Positions 25,552-34,636 of a stretch of 64,000 nt of DNA are shown in pieces. Under the pieces are notes generated by a model, which saw only the letters and a list, made by a program, of their open reading frames with translations, did not search any database and had not been told where the DNA came from. The DNA is from Gemmatimonadaceae bacterium. GTDB lineage: Bacteria; Gemmatimonadota; Gemmatimonadetes; Gemmatimonadales; Gemmatimonadaceae. Both the position numbers and the translations under genes were made by a program. Location: assembly GCA_020846935.1 (NCBI GenBank), contig JADLCY010000001.1, positions 310,001-374,000 on the forward strand, given 5' to 3'. Numbering within the stretch: the stretch's first letter is position 1; the number at the start of each line of letters is the position of its first letter.

Positions 25552-26502
25552 ATGACCACGTTGCCAGTCGCCGTGGTCCAGGGTGAGTCCCTGGGTGACT
25601 TCGGTGCCGTACTCGACCAGACCCGGTCCCTCGCGACCGACGCCGCCCGAGACGGCGCGCGACTCGTGGTGTTTCCCGAGACGTGGGTGCCGGGCTACCC
25701 CGTGTGGTTCGACGTCTGCCGCGACTCGGGCCTCTGGGATCATGCGCCAATCAAGGAGCTGCACGGCCGCTACGCAGCGGCCTCGGTCGACGTAGCCGGC
25801 GATTCGGGAGCCGCGCTCGCCGCCGTTGCGCGCGATCTCGACATCACGCTCGTGGTCGGCGTGAGCGAGCGCATCGCGCAGGGCGTTGGTCGCGGAACGC
25901 TCTACAATACGCTCCTCACGTGGGGCCCGAACGGGGCACTGCTCAATCATCATCGAAAACTCATCCCGACCTTCACTGAACGGATGGTCTGGGGCGTCGG
26001 CGACGCCGACGGGCTGCGCGCCGTCGACACGCCGAGCGGGCGCATCGGTGGGCTGGTCTGCTGGGAGCACTGGATGCCGCTGGCTCGCCAGGCACTCCAC
26101 GACAGCGGCGAAGACATCCACATCGCCGCCTGGCCCACGGCGCACGAACGCAACCAGCTCGCCTCTCGCCAGTTTGCCTTCGAGGGGCGGTGCTTCGTCC
26201 TCGTCGCGGCTTCGGTAATGCGGGCGTCCGCGTTGCCGGCGCACCTCGAACCCCACCCGGATCGCGTGTCGTCCCCCGATCATTGGGTGATTCGCGGTGG
26301 CAGTGCGATCATCGGGCCCGACGGCGAATACATCGTTCCACCGGTGTTCGAGCGGGCGGCCATCCTCCACGCGGAACTCCCCATGCACCGCATCCGCGAA
26401 GAACAGATGACCCTCGACGTCTCAGGGCACTACAGCCGGCCGGACGTGTTACAACTCACCGTGCGGCGGGGCGGGCGCGTTGCCGGACAGGGTGGACATT
26501 GA
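25552..26502 (+). CDS. nitrilase-family carbon-nitrogen hydrolase
   Basis: 316 residues carrying the complete Glu-Lys-Cys triad of the family: Glu in VVFPETWVPGYP, Lys in NHHRKLIPTF, and the nucleophile Cys in GLVCWEHWMPL. The PETWVPGYPVWFD and CWEH motifs favour the true nitrilase branch (R-CN to acid plus ammonia) over amidases. It is a cytosolic enzyme, expected to form oligomeric spirals. ATG 25552 gives the conventional LPVAVVQ first strand. It stands alone between an export operon and a secreted peptidase; the physiological nitrile is unknown. Confidence 0.9.
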   Translation: MTTLPVAVVQGESLGDFGAVLDQTRSLATDAARDGARLVVFPETWVPGYPVWFDVCRDSGLWDHAPIKELHGRYAAASVDVAGDSGAALAAVARDLDITLVVGVSERIAQGVGRGTLYNTLLTWGPNGALLNHHRKLIPTFTERMVWGVGDADGLRAVDTPSGRIGGLVCWEHWMPLARQALHDSGEDIHIAAWPTAHERNQLASRQFAFEGRCFVLVAASVMRASALPAHLEPHPDRVSSPDHWVIRGGSAIIGPDGEYIVPPVFERAAILHAELPMHRIREEQMTLDVSGHYSRPDVLQLTVRRGGRVAGQGGH

Positions 26503-26673
26503 CCGGATGAACCTCCACCCGGACCCACTCCCGCCGCGTGGGAGGAAGGCACCGCGTATGACCACGGCGCGCCTCCTGGTGTCTGAACACACGCCGAAGT
26601 TTGCCTCCGACGAATGATCCGCGAACGCCGCTGCTGCTGCGTCACCGAACTCCTTTCCCTGCCCTTCCCCGCG

Positions 26674-28209
26674 ATGCGCCTGACTCCACTCGTTCTCCTC
26701 GCCACCGCCGTTGTCGCCCCGCACCTCGCCACCGCGCAGATCCCGGCCACCGAGTACGCTGCCCGGCGCGCCCGGCTCGCCGAGCGACTGGGGGACGGGG
26801 TCTTTGTGGCGCGCGGCGCCGAAGAACCCGTGCAGGACTACAATGCCTTCTATCAGTCCGCCGGCTTTGCCTACCTCACGGGATATCGCGAACCCGGAGC
26901 CTCGCTCATCATGACGCGCCGCGGCAACCGCGTGGACTGGACGCTGTTCGTGCTCCGCAAGGAGCCATCGGCGGAGGTGTGGAGCGGCGTGCGCAACGGG
27001 CGCGCGCGGGCCACGGAACTGACGGGCATCCCCGCCAGGGACGATCGCGACTTCGCGCCGACGCTCGACTCGCTGATCAAGACGCAGGCGAAAGTCTGGT
27101 TCCTCGCCGACCTCGCCGAAGGCGGCGACACGCTCAATCGCGACGACGCGTTCGTCCGCGACCTCCGAGGTCGGCACGCGGGCCTCCAGCTGACGAGCGC
27201 CAACGGAGCGCTGCAGCAGATGCGTGGCACCAAGAGCGCCGCCGAGCTCGAGCTGTTGCGCAAGGCCATCGCCATTTCCGCCGACGCCCACCGCGAGGCC
27301 ATGCGCGCGGTACGGCCCGGCATGAACGAGTTCGAGATCCAGGCGCTGGTGGAGTACGTCTTCCGTCGCAACGGCGCCGATCGCCCGGGCTACGCGTCCA
27401 TCGTCGGTTCGGGGCCCAACGCGACCACGCTGCACTACAATCGCGACGATCGGTTCATGCAGGCTGGCGACATGATGGTGATGGACGTCGGCGCCCTGTA
27501 CCAGGGCTACTCGGCGGACCTCACGCGATCATTCCCGATCAGCGGAACGTTCACGCCCGAACAGCGCGAGGTCTACGCAATCGTACGAGAGGCCCAGGCG
27601 GCGGCCGAGCGCAACGCGAAGCCCGGCCAGCGGTGGGCCGCCACGAGCGACAGTGCCTCCAGGGTCATTGCACGCGGATTGGCGCGTCTCGGACTCATCG
27701 AAGCCGCGGACGCCACGTACGACTGCGGCACCAGCGAACGGCCGCGCACCTGTCCCCAGTCGAGCCTCTACTACATGCACGGACTCGGGCACGGCATCGG
27801 GCTCGAGGTGCACGACCCCGACCAGTACTATTTCTCGGGCATCATCGCCACGGGCAGCGCCTTCAGCCTCGAACCGGGGATCTACGTGCGCGCCAACCTG
27901 GTCGACATCATCCCCGACACGCCGGCCAACGCCGCGCTGCGGCGCAAGCTGACGCCCGTGGTGCAGAAGTATGCCAACATCGGCGTGCGCATCGAAGACA
28001 ACTACCTCGTCACCGAGCAGGGCCTCGAGTGGGCCTCGTGTGGACTCCCGCGCGAGATCGACGAGATCGAGACCCTCATGAAGGAACGCACCACCGGCCC
28101 CTCCGCACGCGATGCGACCAAGGTCGAGTGGTACCGGACCGCGGGAAGCCCTCGTGCCGGCAGCACGCCAGGCGTCGTGCCGGCAGCCGGCTGCGGGCCC
28201 CGGATGTAG
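26674..28209 (+). CDS. secreted M24-family Xaa-Pro aminopeptidase
   Basis: 511 residues from the ATG that begins a clear signal peptide (LTPLVLLATAVVAPHLATA). An N-terminal creatinase-like domain (~25-190) is followed by the pita-bread M24 domain. All five metal ligands are visible: Asp in VMDVGALYQGYSADLTRSF (two), His in HGLGHGIGLEVHD, Glu in SLEPGIYV and Glu in VRIEDNYLV. It removes N-terminal residues that precede proline, here probably in the periplasm. An in-frame ATG at 26614 would bury the signal peptide and is not preferred. Confidence 0.92.
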   Translation: MRLTPLVLLATAVVAPHLATAQIPATEYAARRARLAERLGDGVFVARGAEEPVQDYNAFYQSAGFAYLTGYREPGASLIMTRRGNRVDWTLFVLRKEPSAEVWSGVRNGRARATELTGIPARDDRDFAPTLDSLIKTQAKVWFLADLAEGGDTLNRDDAFVRDLRGRHAGLQLTSANGALQQMRGTKSAAELELLRKAIAISADAHREAMRAVRPGMNEFEIQALVEYVFRRNGADRPGYASIVGSGPNATTLHYNRDDRFMQAGDMMVMDVGALYQGYSADLTRSFPISGTFTPEQREVYAIVREAQAAAERNAKPGQRWAATSDSASRVIARGLARLGLIEAADATYDCGTSERPRTCPQSSLYYMHGLGHGIGLEVHDPDQYYFSGIIATGSAFSLEPGIYVRANLVDIIPDTPANAALRRKLTPVVQKYANIGVRIEDNYLVTEQGLEWASCGLPREIDEIETLMKERTTGPSARDATKVEWYRTAGSPRAGSTPGVVPAAGCGPRM

Positions 28210-28262
28210 CCCAGGCTTTGTCCCACATCACCAACCGCCCTCCAGGAACCGCATCCAGCGCA

Positions 28263-28751
28263 ATGACTGACCCGCGACGATTCATCGCCGACCAGCTGCA
28301 CCGCCTTCACGTGGGCGACGCGTGGCACGGCCCTTCGATGCACGAGGCCCTCGACGGGGTCACCGCGGCGATGGCGGTCAGTCGACCCGTGCCGAACGCG
28401 CACAACATCGCGGAATACGTCCACCACATCGCCGCGTGGGCGGGCGAAGTCACGATGCGGCTCGGCGGTCGCGAACCGCAGATGCCCGAGGCGGGCGACT
28501 TTCCCGAACCCCTCTGGCACCTCACCGACGACGAATGGGCCGCGCTCCGGGACAAACTCGACCGTGCGCACGAAGGCCTCGCGGCCGCGATTCTCGCGTT
28601 CGACGTCTCGCGCCTCGATGAGCCGGTCGGCACCGCGCGCGATGCGCCGACCGGCACCGGCGTCACGTACGCGGCGATGCTCCACGGGCTCGTCCAGCAC
28701 GACGCCTACCACGCCGGCCAGCTCGTGATGCTTCGGCGCGCGCTTGGCTGA
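28263..28751 (+). CDS. DinB-superfamily protein
   Basis: 162 residues of the four-helix DinB/YfiT-like fold. Metal-ligand histidines are placed as in the family: NIAEYVHHIAAWAGE early and the C-terminal VQHDAYHAGQLVMLRRAL. DinB-fold proteins include thiol transferases and damage-inducible proteins of unknown function, so no substrate is given. It starts 53 bases after the M24 peptidase and may share its transcript. Confidence 0.85.
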   Translation: MTDPRRFIADQLHRLHVGDAWHGPSMHEALDGVTAAMAVSRPVPNAHNIAEYVHHIAAWAGEVTMRLGGREPQMPEAGDFPEPLWHLTDDEWAALRDKLDRAHEGLAAAILAFDVSRLDEPVGTARDAPTGTGVTYAAMLHGLVQHDAYHAGQLVMLRRALG

Positions 28752-28753
28752 GC

Positions 28754-28773
28754 AGCCCGCGCGAGTGCGGGCT
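28754..28773. terminator. possible bidirectional terminator hairpin
   Basis: AGCCCGC (28754-28760) and GCGGGCT (28767-28773) form a seven-base stem with a GCGAGT loop in the 37-base gap between the convergent DinB and M61 genes. There is no T-run on either side, so termination is a positional inference. Confidence 0.4.
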
Positions 28774-28788
28774 CTCGCCGCGAGACCG

Positions 28789-30600
28789 CTAGCCGTGACG
28801 CCCGGTCAGGAGGCCGTGCCGCACCTTCGCGGCGCGTGGGGACGCGGTGCGATCGAACGCCAGGCGTGACTCGGTGCGAACGGCCAGTTGCACCCTGAGC
28901 GGAAGGCTCGTTTCCTGGCCCGCACGCCGCACGCGGACCGTCACCGTCTGCCCGTCGCTTCGCCCATAGCGCGCACGGAATCGCTCACCAAACCCTTCGG
29001 TGACGGTGACGTCGCCCACCGCAAGGAGGTAGTCTCCCACGCGCACACCGGCGAGTTGCGCCGCGCTGCCCGAATCCGTCGCCGTGACACGCACGCCAAG
29101 GGAATCCTGCTCCGTGTATACGCCAAGCCGCGGCTCGCGGATGCTGTCGACCATCACGCGCATGCCGGCGAGGGCGAGCACCTGCGACCACGGGAAGGGC
29201 TCGCGTCCGTCGATGTAGCGCGCGCTGAAGTCGGCGAATGACTTGCCCCTGGCCGCGCGCGCGACCGCCGCCCACCACTCTTCCGTGGTGAACCCCCGTC
29301 CCTGCTTGTAGCTGCGCTGGTACACGTCACGCATCACGGCGTCGAGCGACGACGCGTTGTCGCTCGCGTCACGGATCATCACGTCGAGCGCGAAGCCGGC
29401 CAGCGAGCCCTTGGGGTAGTAGATGTATCCCGTGCCGTCGGTCGGATGGATCCACGTGGAGAGCGAGGCATCCTCCAGGGCGACCTGCGGCAGCGCGTCC
29501 ACTTCCTCCATCTTGGCGTGGGTCAGCGCGAGAAAGCCTGACGAGTCGACCACGCCTGCGCGGAGCAGCGTGAGGTCGGCGTAGTAGTCGGTGATGCCTT
29601 CACTCACCCAGAGCAGGGTGGTGGGCTGCGCGCGGTCGTAGCGATAGGGCCACATCTCCGCCGGCCGCATGCGCTTCACGTTCCAGAGGTGAAAGATCTC
29701 GTGCGCCGTGATCGAGGCGAGCAGGTCGTTCCCGATGATGAACGGCGTGTAGATGCCCACGTGCGAATTGGCGTGTTCGAGCGCGCTCCCGCCCTGCGTC
29801 TCCTCGGTGAAGACCAGCAGGTTGGTGTACGCGTCGTACGGCGCCTCGCCAAAGACGTCGATCATCGGCCGATACAACCGGTCGAGTTGGCCCCAGAACG
29901 CCTTGCGTTCATCGCCGCCGAGCTTGCCCGCCGGATACGTCGCGAGCCGCACCCACTTCCCGTCCACCTGCGAGGAGTCGAGGTCGAACGCGCCGACAAA
30001 GAAGGGCATGTCGACGAGGTCGTGGTAGTTGCTCGCCGTCCAGGTCCGCGGGGTGGTGGCAGCGCTCATGCCGGTGGCAACCTGCCACGCGTCGTCGGTC
30101 TTCACGGTCACGGTTGCCGGGAAGGCGGTGTCGCGGCCCTCGGGATACAGAAAGAGGTTCGTGCCGTTGAAGAACGCAAAGTCGGCGCGCGACCAGGCCA
30201 TCGCGTTATCGAGCGAGTCGGCGCGATAGTCGAACGCCACCGTGACCCGCTGAGCCCCGGACGGCTGCACCCGCCAGGTATCTGCGTCGAGTTTGTCCCA
30301 GGTGAGCGGCTTCCCGTCGCCCGTCACCTCGAACCCGGAGACGTTGCGCGCAAACCAGCTCAGCTCGTACGCGCCCGGCGTCCATGCGGGCAGCGAGAGC
30401 AGCAACGGCTCGCGGCCGGTCGTGGTGAGCGTCGTCGTAACGCGGAGCGAACGCCGCGCACCGTGTGCCCTGGTGAACTCCACCGTGTACGCGACGTTGC
30501 TGACGCCGGCGGACATGGCGATCCCCGGCGGCGTCGCCGGACGCTGGGCCGGCAGGCACGGGGCAAGGACGACGAGAGCGGTCGAGAGTGCGAGGCGCAT
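28789..30600 (-). CDS. M61-family glycyl aminopeptidase with PDZ domain
   Basis: 603 residues with a signal peptide (LALSTALVVLAPCLPAQ). An N-terminal beta-rich domain (~25-215) is followed by the zinc-peptidase core with HEIFHLWNVKR (~299-309), the His-Glu-x-x-His motif of family M61, and a C-terminal PDZ domain (~490-580) with QLAGVRVGDYLLAVGD. M61 enzymes cleave N-terminal glycine or alanine from peptides, here in the periplasm. ATG 30600 is chosen because it starts the signal peptide; the frame stays open 24 codons further upstream. Convergent with the DinB gene, divergent from the DUF4349 gene. Confidence 0.93.
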   Translation of the reverse strand: MRLALSTALVVLAPCLPAQRPATPPGIAMSAGVSNVAYTVEFTRAHGARRSLRVTTTLTTTGREPLLLSLPAWTPGAYELSWFARNVSGFEVTGDGKPLTWDKLDADTWRVQPSGAQRVTVAFDYRADSLDNAMAWSRADFAFFNGTNLFLYPEGRDTAFPATVTVKTDDAWQVATGMSAATTPRTWTASNYHDLVDMPFFVGAFDLDSSQVDGKWVRLATYPAGKLGGDERKAFWGQLDRLYRPMIDVFGEAPYDAYTNLLVFTEETQGGSALEHANSHVGIYTPFIIGNDLLASITAHEIFHLWNVKRMRPAEMWPYRYDRAQPTTLLWVSEGITDYYADLTLLRAGVVDSSGFLALTHAKMEEVDALPQVALEDASLSTWIHPTDGTGYIYYPKGSLAGFALDVMIRDASDNASSLDAVMRDVYQRSYKQGRGFTTEEWWAAVARAARGKSFADFSARYIDGREPFPWSQVLALAGMRVMVDSIREPRLGVYTEQDSLGVRVTATDSGSAAQLAGVRVGDYLLAVGDVTVTEGFGERFRARYGRSDGQTVTVRVRRAGQETSLPLRVQLAVRTESRLAFDRTASPRAAKVRHGLLTGRHG

Positions 30601-30797
30601 GGAGGGGAGTGGCGGTGGTTCAACGTAATACACCCGAGCGCAGCGAAGGTGTTGCCAGTGACCGACTTGCACGAACCTGCGACCAGCCGTCCGCCGGTGG
30701 CGTCAGGCGGCTGCCCCTCGCGCGTGTGCAAGTCGGGCGTTAACCAACGTCTCCATGTCGTGCCGCTGACCTGCGGCCCTCGACCCTGGAGATCGTC

Positions 30798-31745
30798 ATG
30801 AACCGCGCCGTCCCGACAACCCGCGCCCGTCACGTGGCCGTGCTCGCCACACTCACGCTCACCCTCGTCATCGGCGCGGCCTGCGGACGGGCCGAATCCG
30901 ACTCCGCTCCCGGCAGCCAGGCCGTCGAGGGTGGAATACCCGGTGGTGGGGTCGCGGCCGCTCCCATGTCCATGGAACGGCAGCGCGCGGACGCCACGGC
31001 GCCGTCCGAAGCCGTGACCAAGACCTCGATGCCCCAAGGCCCCGTCATCCGCGGCGACTCGGTCGCCACGAACATGATCATCCGCAACGGGTTCGTGTCC
31101 ATCCAGGTCGACTCACTCGAAATCGCGATGGCCGCGGTCCGCGCGATGGCCACTCGACTCGGCGGCTATATCGGCAATGTGTCCACCAGCACCGGGGAAT
31201 ACGCCATCCGTAGCGCCACGCTCGAGGTCAAGGTGCCATCGGCGCGCTTTGAAGAGGCGATGACCACGCTTGGCCCCATCGGAAAGGTCGAGCAGAGCAA
31301 CGCCACCGCCGAAGATGTTGGCGAAGAGTTCGTTGACCTGACGGCGCGCATGACCAACGCCCGTCGTCTGGAGGATCGCCTGGTCGCTCTTCTTGCCACG
31401 CGCACGGGCAAGCTCGAGGACGTCCTGGCCGTGGAGCGAGAGCTCGCGCGCGTTCGCGAGGAGATCGAACGCCACGAGGGTCGGCTGCGCTTTCTGCGCT
31501 CGCGGGTCGCGCTCAGCACCCTGTCGGTAACCGTGCACGAAGCGGCGCCTCTCGTGAACCCCAACCCAGGCACCAGCGTGCTCGGTGAGGCGGTGAAGGC
31601 GATGTGGCGGAACTTCGTCACGCTCATCGCCGCCACGATCGCGTCGCTCGGGGTCGTCGTGCCGGTTGGCGCCGTGATCCTGCTCGGCGTGTGGGGATGG
31701 AAGCGCCGGCGTCGCGCCGCCATCAGCGGAGCGCCTTCGCGCTAG
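30798..31745 (+). CDS. DUF4349 domain lipoprotein/membrane protein
   Basis: 315 residues. The N-terminal hydrophobic stretch ends in GAACGRAE, a plausible lipobox. After a ~50-residue linker comes the DUF4349 core: MIIRNGFVSIQVDSLE, LGGYIGNVS, LEVKVPSARFEEAM, EDVGEEFVDLTARMTNARRLEDRL, then a predicted coiled coil with REEIERHEGRLRFL. A final membrane helix (~275-300) and KRRRR complete it. The family is widespread and uncharacterised; topology suggests a periplasmic coiled coil held at both ends. GGAG at 30788-30791 is a good ribosome site. Confidence 0.88.
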   Translation: MNRAVPTTRARHVAVLATLTLTLVIGAACGRAESDSAPGSQAVEGGIPGGGVAAAPMSMERQRADATAPSEAVTKTSMPQGPVIRGDSVATNMIIRNGFVSIQVDSLEIAMAAVRAMATRLGGYIGNVSTSTGEYAIRSATLEVKVPSARFEEAMTTLGPIGKVEQSNATAEDVGEEFVDLTARMTNARRLEDRLVALLATRTGKLEDVLAVERELARVREEIERHEGRLRFLRSRVALSTLSVTVHEAAPLVNPNPGTSVLGEAVKAMWRNFVTLIAATIASLGVVVPVGAVILLGVWGWKRRRRAAISGAPSR

Positions 31746-31812
31746 CCCCGATCGGCGGGCGTGCGCAGGGTCGCGGTATGGCGACCCTGCCGCGCTCACG
31801 CAACGACTGGAC

Positions 31813-31856
31813 GCGTGATGGGCAGCGAGGGCAGTTTTGCATTCTGCCCATCACGC
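31813..31856. repeat. 13-bp perfect inverted repeat before the NfeD-flotillin genes
   Basis: GCGTGATGGGCAG (31813-31825) and CTGCCCATCACGC (31844-31856) are exact reverse complements separated by 18 bases. A nested shorter pairing, GGGCAG (31829-31834) with CTGCCC (31844-31849), is also possible. No T-run follows, so it looks more like an operator or a leader hairpin for the downstream genes than a terminator for the upstream gene. It ends seven bases before the chosen GTG of the NfeD-like gene. Confidence 0.6.
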
Positions 31857-31863
31857 CACGGCC

Positions 31864-32418
31864 GTGATCGCGTTCTACCTGACCTGCTTTGTTCTCGGAG
31901 GCCTCGCCCTCATCGCCCAGCTCATCCTGAGCGCGGTGGGGGCCGACGCCGACCATCACGTGTCGCTGGACCACGGGCACGGTGGGCTGGACCTGCTGAG
32001 CGTCCGGACGATCTCCGCCGCCGCCGGCTTCTTTGGGCTCGTCGGCTTTGGCATGTCGCGCGCGGGGTTCGGTTTCGTGATCGCCCTGACGGCGGCCGTG
32101 GCGGCGGGATTCGGCGCCGCGCTCGGCATGGCGACGCTCCTGCGCGCGGTACGCCGCCTCGAAGTCGACAAGAGCTTCGACATCGCCAGCGCGCTGGGCC
32201 TGCAGGGCCGCGTCTATCTCGGCATCCCCGCCAACAAGTCCGGTGTCGGCAAGGTTCACCTCACCGTCCACGACCGACTCCTCGAACTCGCGGCCGTCTC
32301 GCCGGACGTCGCGATCCCCAGCGGCACCGAGATCCTTGTCGTGGACACACAGTCGTCCGACACGCTCATCGTGACCCCATCACAACCCCTGCTCCGGGAG
32401 ATCGACAATGTCGAGTAG
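31864..32418 (+). CDS. NfeD-like (YuaF-type) membrane protein
   Basis: 184 residues from GTG 31864, which begins directly with a membrane helix (IAFYLTCFVLGGLALIAQL). A pair of helices around residues ~50-85 follows, then a C-terminal soluble beta-barrel region (LGLQGRVYLGIPANKSGVGKVHLTV ... IPSGTEILVVDTQSSDTLIV) that fits the OB fold of NfeD proteins. NfeD-like proteins pair with flotillins in membrane microdomains, and the flotillin gene overlaps its 3' end by 11 bases. A TTG at 31837 is possible but lies inside the inverted repeat. Confidence 0.78.
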   Translation: MIAFYLTCFVLGGLALIAQLILSAVGADADHHVSLDHGHGGLDLLSVRTISAAAGFFGLVGFGMSRAGFGFVIALTAAVAAGFGAALGMATLLRAVRRLEVDKSFDIASALGLQGRVYLGIPANKSGVGKVHLTVHDRLLELAAVSPDVAIPSGTEILVVDTQSSDTLIVTPSQPLLREIDNVE

Positions 32419-34159
32419 TGTGTTCGCCCTCATCCAGGCTCTCCCCGACCTCGGCAACTGGGTCGTCGGGATCGGGGCGCCCCTGCTCGGCGCGATCGCG
32501 TTAGGCGGTGTGGTGCTCCTGTTCGTGTCGCGCTACAAACGCTGTCCCGCGAACCGCGTGCTGGTCATCAGCGGTCGGGTGGGTGGCGACGGCGCCGCGC
32601 GGTGCATCTCGGGCGGCGGCGCGTTCGTCTGGCCGGTGATCCAGGAGTCCGCCTACCTCAGCCTCGAACCGATCCAGATCGACATTCCGCTCAAGGACGC
32701 GCTCTCACTCGAAAACATTCGCGTCGCGGTGCCCAGCGTCTTCACCGTGGCGATCGGCACCGAAGCCGAGGTCCGCGGCAACGCCGCCGTACGACTCCTC
32801 GGCCTCACCCACGACCAGATCAAGCGCCAGGCCCAGGACATCATCTTCGGCCAGTTGCGCCAGGTGATCGCGTCGATGCGGATCGAGGAGATCAATCGCG
32901 ACCGCGAGGCGTTCCTGCACCGCATCCAGACGTCGCTCGAACCGGAACTCAAGAAGATCGGCCTCGTGCTGATCAACGTGAACATCACCGACCTCAAGGA
33001 CGACTCGGGCTACATCGAGGCGATCGGAAAGAAGGCCGCCGCCATGGCCGTGCAGCAGGCGCGCGGCGACGTGGCCGAGCAGGAAAAGCTGGGCGAAGTG
33101 CGCGTGGCCGAGGCCGAGCGCGAACGGTCGGTGCAGGTGGCCAGCGCCCAGAAGTTCCGCGAGATCGGCATGCGCGAGGCCGATCGCGAAAAGCTCGTGC
33201 GACTGGCCGAACTCGAGAAGGAACAGCGGGTCGGCGAGCAGACGGCGGCACTCGCCCGCGAGGCGCAGATCAAGCAGGCGCAACGCGAACAGGCGGTGCG
33301 CATGGCCGAATTGGACAAGGAACAGCGCGTAGGCGAACAGACGGCCGCGTTCGAGCGCGATGCGATGGTGAAGGACGCGGAACGCGCGCGCCGTATCGCG
33401 ATCGCCGAGGCCGAACAGAAGGCCATCGAAGGCGAAGCGACGTCACAGGCGCTGATCGCGACCACACGCGCGCAGCTGCAGGTGCGCGAGGCCGAAGCGT
33501 TCCAGGTCGCCGAGACCCGCAAGCGTGAAGCGGAGGCCGCGGTGCAGGAGGCGCAGAACCGCGCCCTGGCCCGCGCCGCCATCGCCGATGCTGAACGCGT
33601 CGAAGCGGAGCAGCGTGCCGAACTCGAGGCGTCGGCCAAGGCACAGAAGGCCCGGACGATCGTCGAGGCGGAGGCGTCGGCCGAACGCCGGCGGATCGAA
33701 GCCGAGGCCGAGGCGCGCGCCATCTTCGTCAAGCTCGAAGCCGAGGCCCGCGGCCAATACGAGATCATGTCCCGCAAGGCCGAAGCCATGAAGGAACTGG
33801 TGCAGGCCGCGGGCGGTGCCAAGGAGGCCTTTCAGCTGCTCATGGTGGAACACCTCGACACGCTCGCCGAGACCTCGGCCAAGGCCATCTCGAACATCAA
33901 GTTCGACAAGGTCGTCGTGTGGGACAGCGGCAGTGGTCAGGCCGGCAGTGGCGCCAGCGGGTTCCTGCAGAGCATGGCCAAGACGCTGCCGCCGATGATG
34001 CACGTCCTCCGTGACATCGCCGACGTGGAACTGCCCGGATTCGTGGGCAAGGTCGCGCCAGCCGATGGTCCTGCGCCCCAGGCGCCACCGGCCCCAGCGG
34101 CGATCCCCGCGCCGCCCGACCCGACAGGCAAGGTGAGCATGAAGGCAAACCGTGTTTGA
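32408..34159 (+). CDS. flotillin family protein (FloT/YuaG-like)
   Basis: 583 residues. An N-terminal membrane hairpin (~18-43) is followed by an SPFH/PHB domain (~50-240: NRVLVISGR, IQIDIPLKDALSLEN, GLVLINVNITDLKDD). A long charged coiled coil (~240-480) rich in Glu-Ala repeats includes two near-identical ~33-residue units around EKEQRVGEQTAAL and DKEQRVGEQTAAF. A flotillin C-terminus and a Pro/Ala tail complete it. Flotillins scaffold ordered membrane domains. GGGAG at 32396-32400 precedes the ATG. The overlap with the NfeD-like gene repeats the classic nfeD-floT arrangement. Confidence 0.95.
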   Translation: MSSSVFALIQALPDLGNWVVGIGAPLLGAIALGGVVLLFVSRYKRCPANRVLVISGRVGGDGAARCISGGGAFVWPVIQESAYLSLEPIQIDIPLKDALSLENIRVAVPSVFTVAIGTEAEVRGNAAVRLLGLTHDQIKRQAQDIIFGQLRQVIASMRIEEINRDREAFLHRIQTSLEPELKKIGLVLINVNITDLKDDSGYIEAIGKKAAAMAVQQARGDVAEQEKLGEVRVAEAERERSVQVASAQKFREIGMREADREKLVRLAELEKEQRVGEQTAALAREAQIKQAQREQAVRMAELDKEQRVGEQTAAFERDAMVKDAERARRIAIAEAEQKAIEGEATSQALIATTRAQLQVREAEAFQVAETRKREAEAAVQEAQNRALARAAIADAERVEAEQRAELEASAKAQKARTIVEAEASAERRRIEAEAEARAIFVKLEAEARGQYEIMSRKAEAMKELVQAAGGAKEAFQLLMVEHLDTLAETSAKAISNIKFDKVVVWDSGSGQAGSGASGFLQSMAKTLPPMMHVLRDIADVELPGFVGKVAPADGPAPQAPPAPAAIPAPPDPTGKVSMKANRV

Positions 34160-34177
34160 ACGAACGCGGGGGACCAC

Positions 34178-34564
34178 GTGACGTCGAGCGTGCGCGCCAC
34201 CCAGCTCATTCGCGTGGCCATGCTGTCGGGCGTCGTGATGTTCGGCGCCGTCATCTACTTCATGCGACGATCCCCCGATGCCATCCCCGGCACGTCGCCC
34301 GAGCAGGCTCGGTCCCTGCTGTGGATCGGCCGCGCCATCTGGGGGACCGCCATCCTCGGGTCGATGATTCTCTGGTACGTCATCGGCCGCACACGTGACG
34401 CCGCCAGGCGCCTCACCTACTGCGTTTCGGCCTGGGCGCTCGCCGAAATGGTGGGCCTGTACGGAGGTGTGATCGCCTTCCTCACCGGCAGCTGGTCGTG
34501 GTACGCACCGGGCCTGGTCTTCCTCGCGCTGTCGCTCCTCGCCTTCCCCCTTCAGCGCGAGTGA
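34178..34564 (+). CDS. small four-helix membrane protein
   Basis: 128 residues, not recognised. Four predicted membrane helices: ~10-28, ~47-67, ~77-97 and ~102-122, with a short polar loop RRSPDAIPGTSPEQAR after the first. The start is GTG 34178, 18 bases after the flotillin stop on the same strand, so it is probably the third gene of the flotillin unit and might be a partner or client of that microdomain. Function unknown. Confidence 0.65.
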   Translation: MTSSVRATQLIRVAMLSGVVMFGAVIYFMRRSPDAIPGTSPEQARSLLWIGRAIWGTAILGSMILWYVIGRTRDAARRLTYCVSAWALAEMVGLYGGVIAFLTGSWSWYAPGLVFLALSLLAFPLQRE

Positions 34565-34636
34565 CGCGGCGCGCGCGCCGGGCCGGTTCCCGACGCTGAA
34601 TATGCACGGGCCTCACCGTGCGGCCGCGGTGGAACC

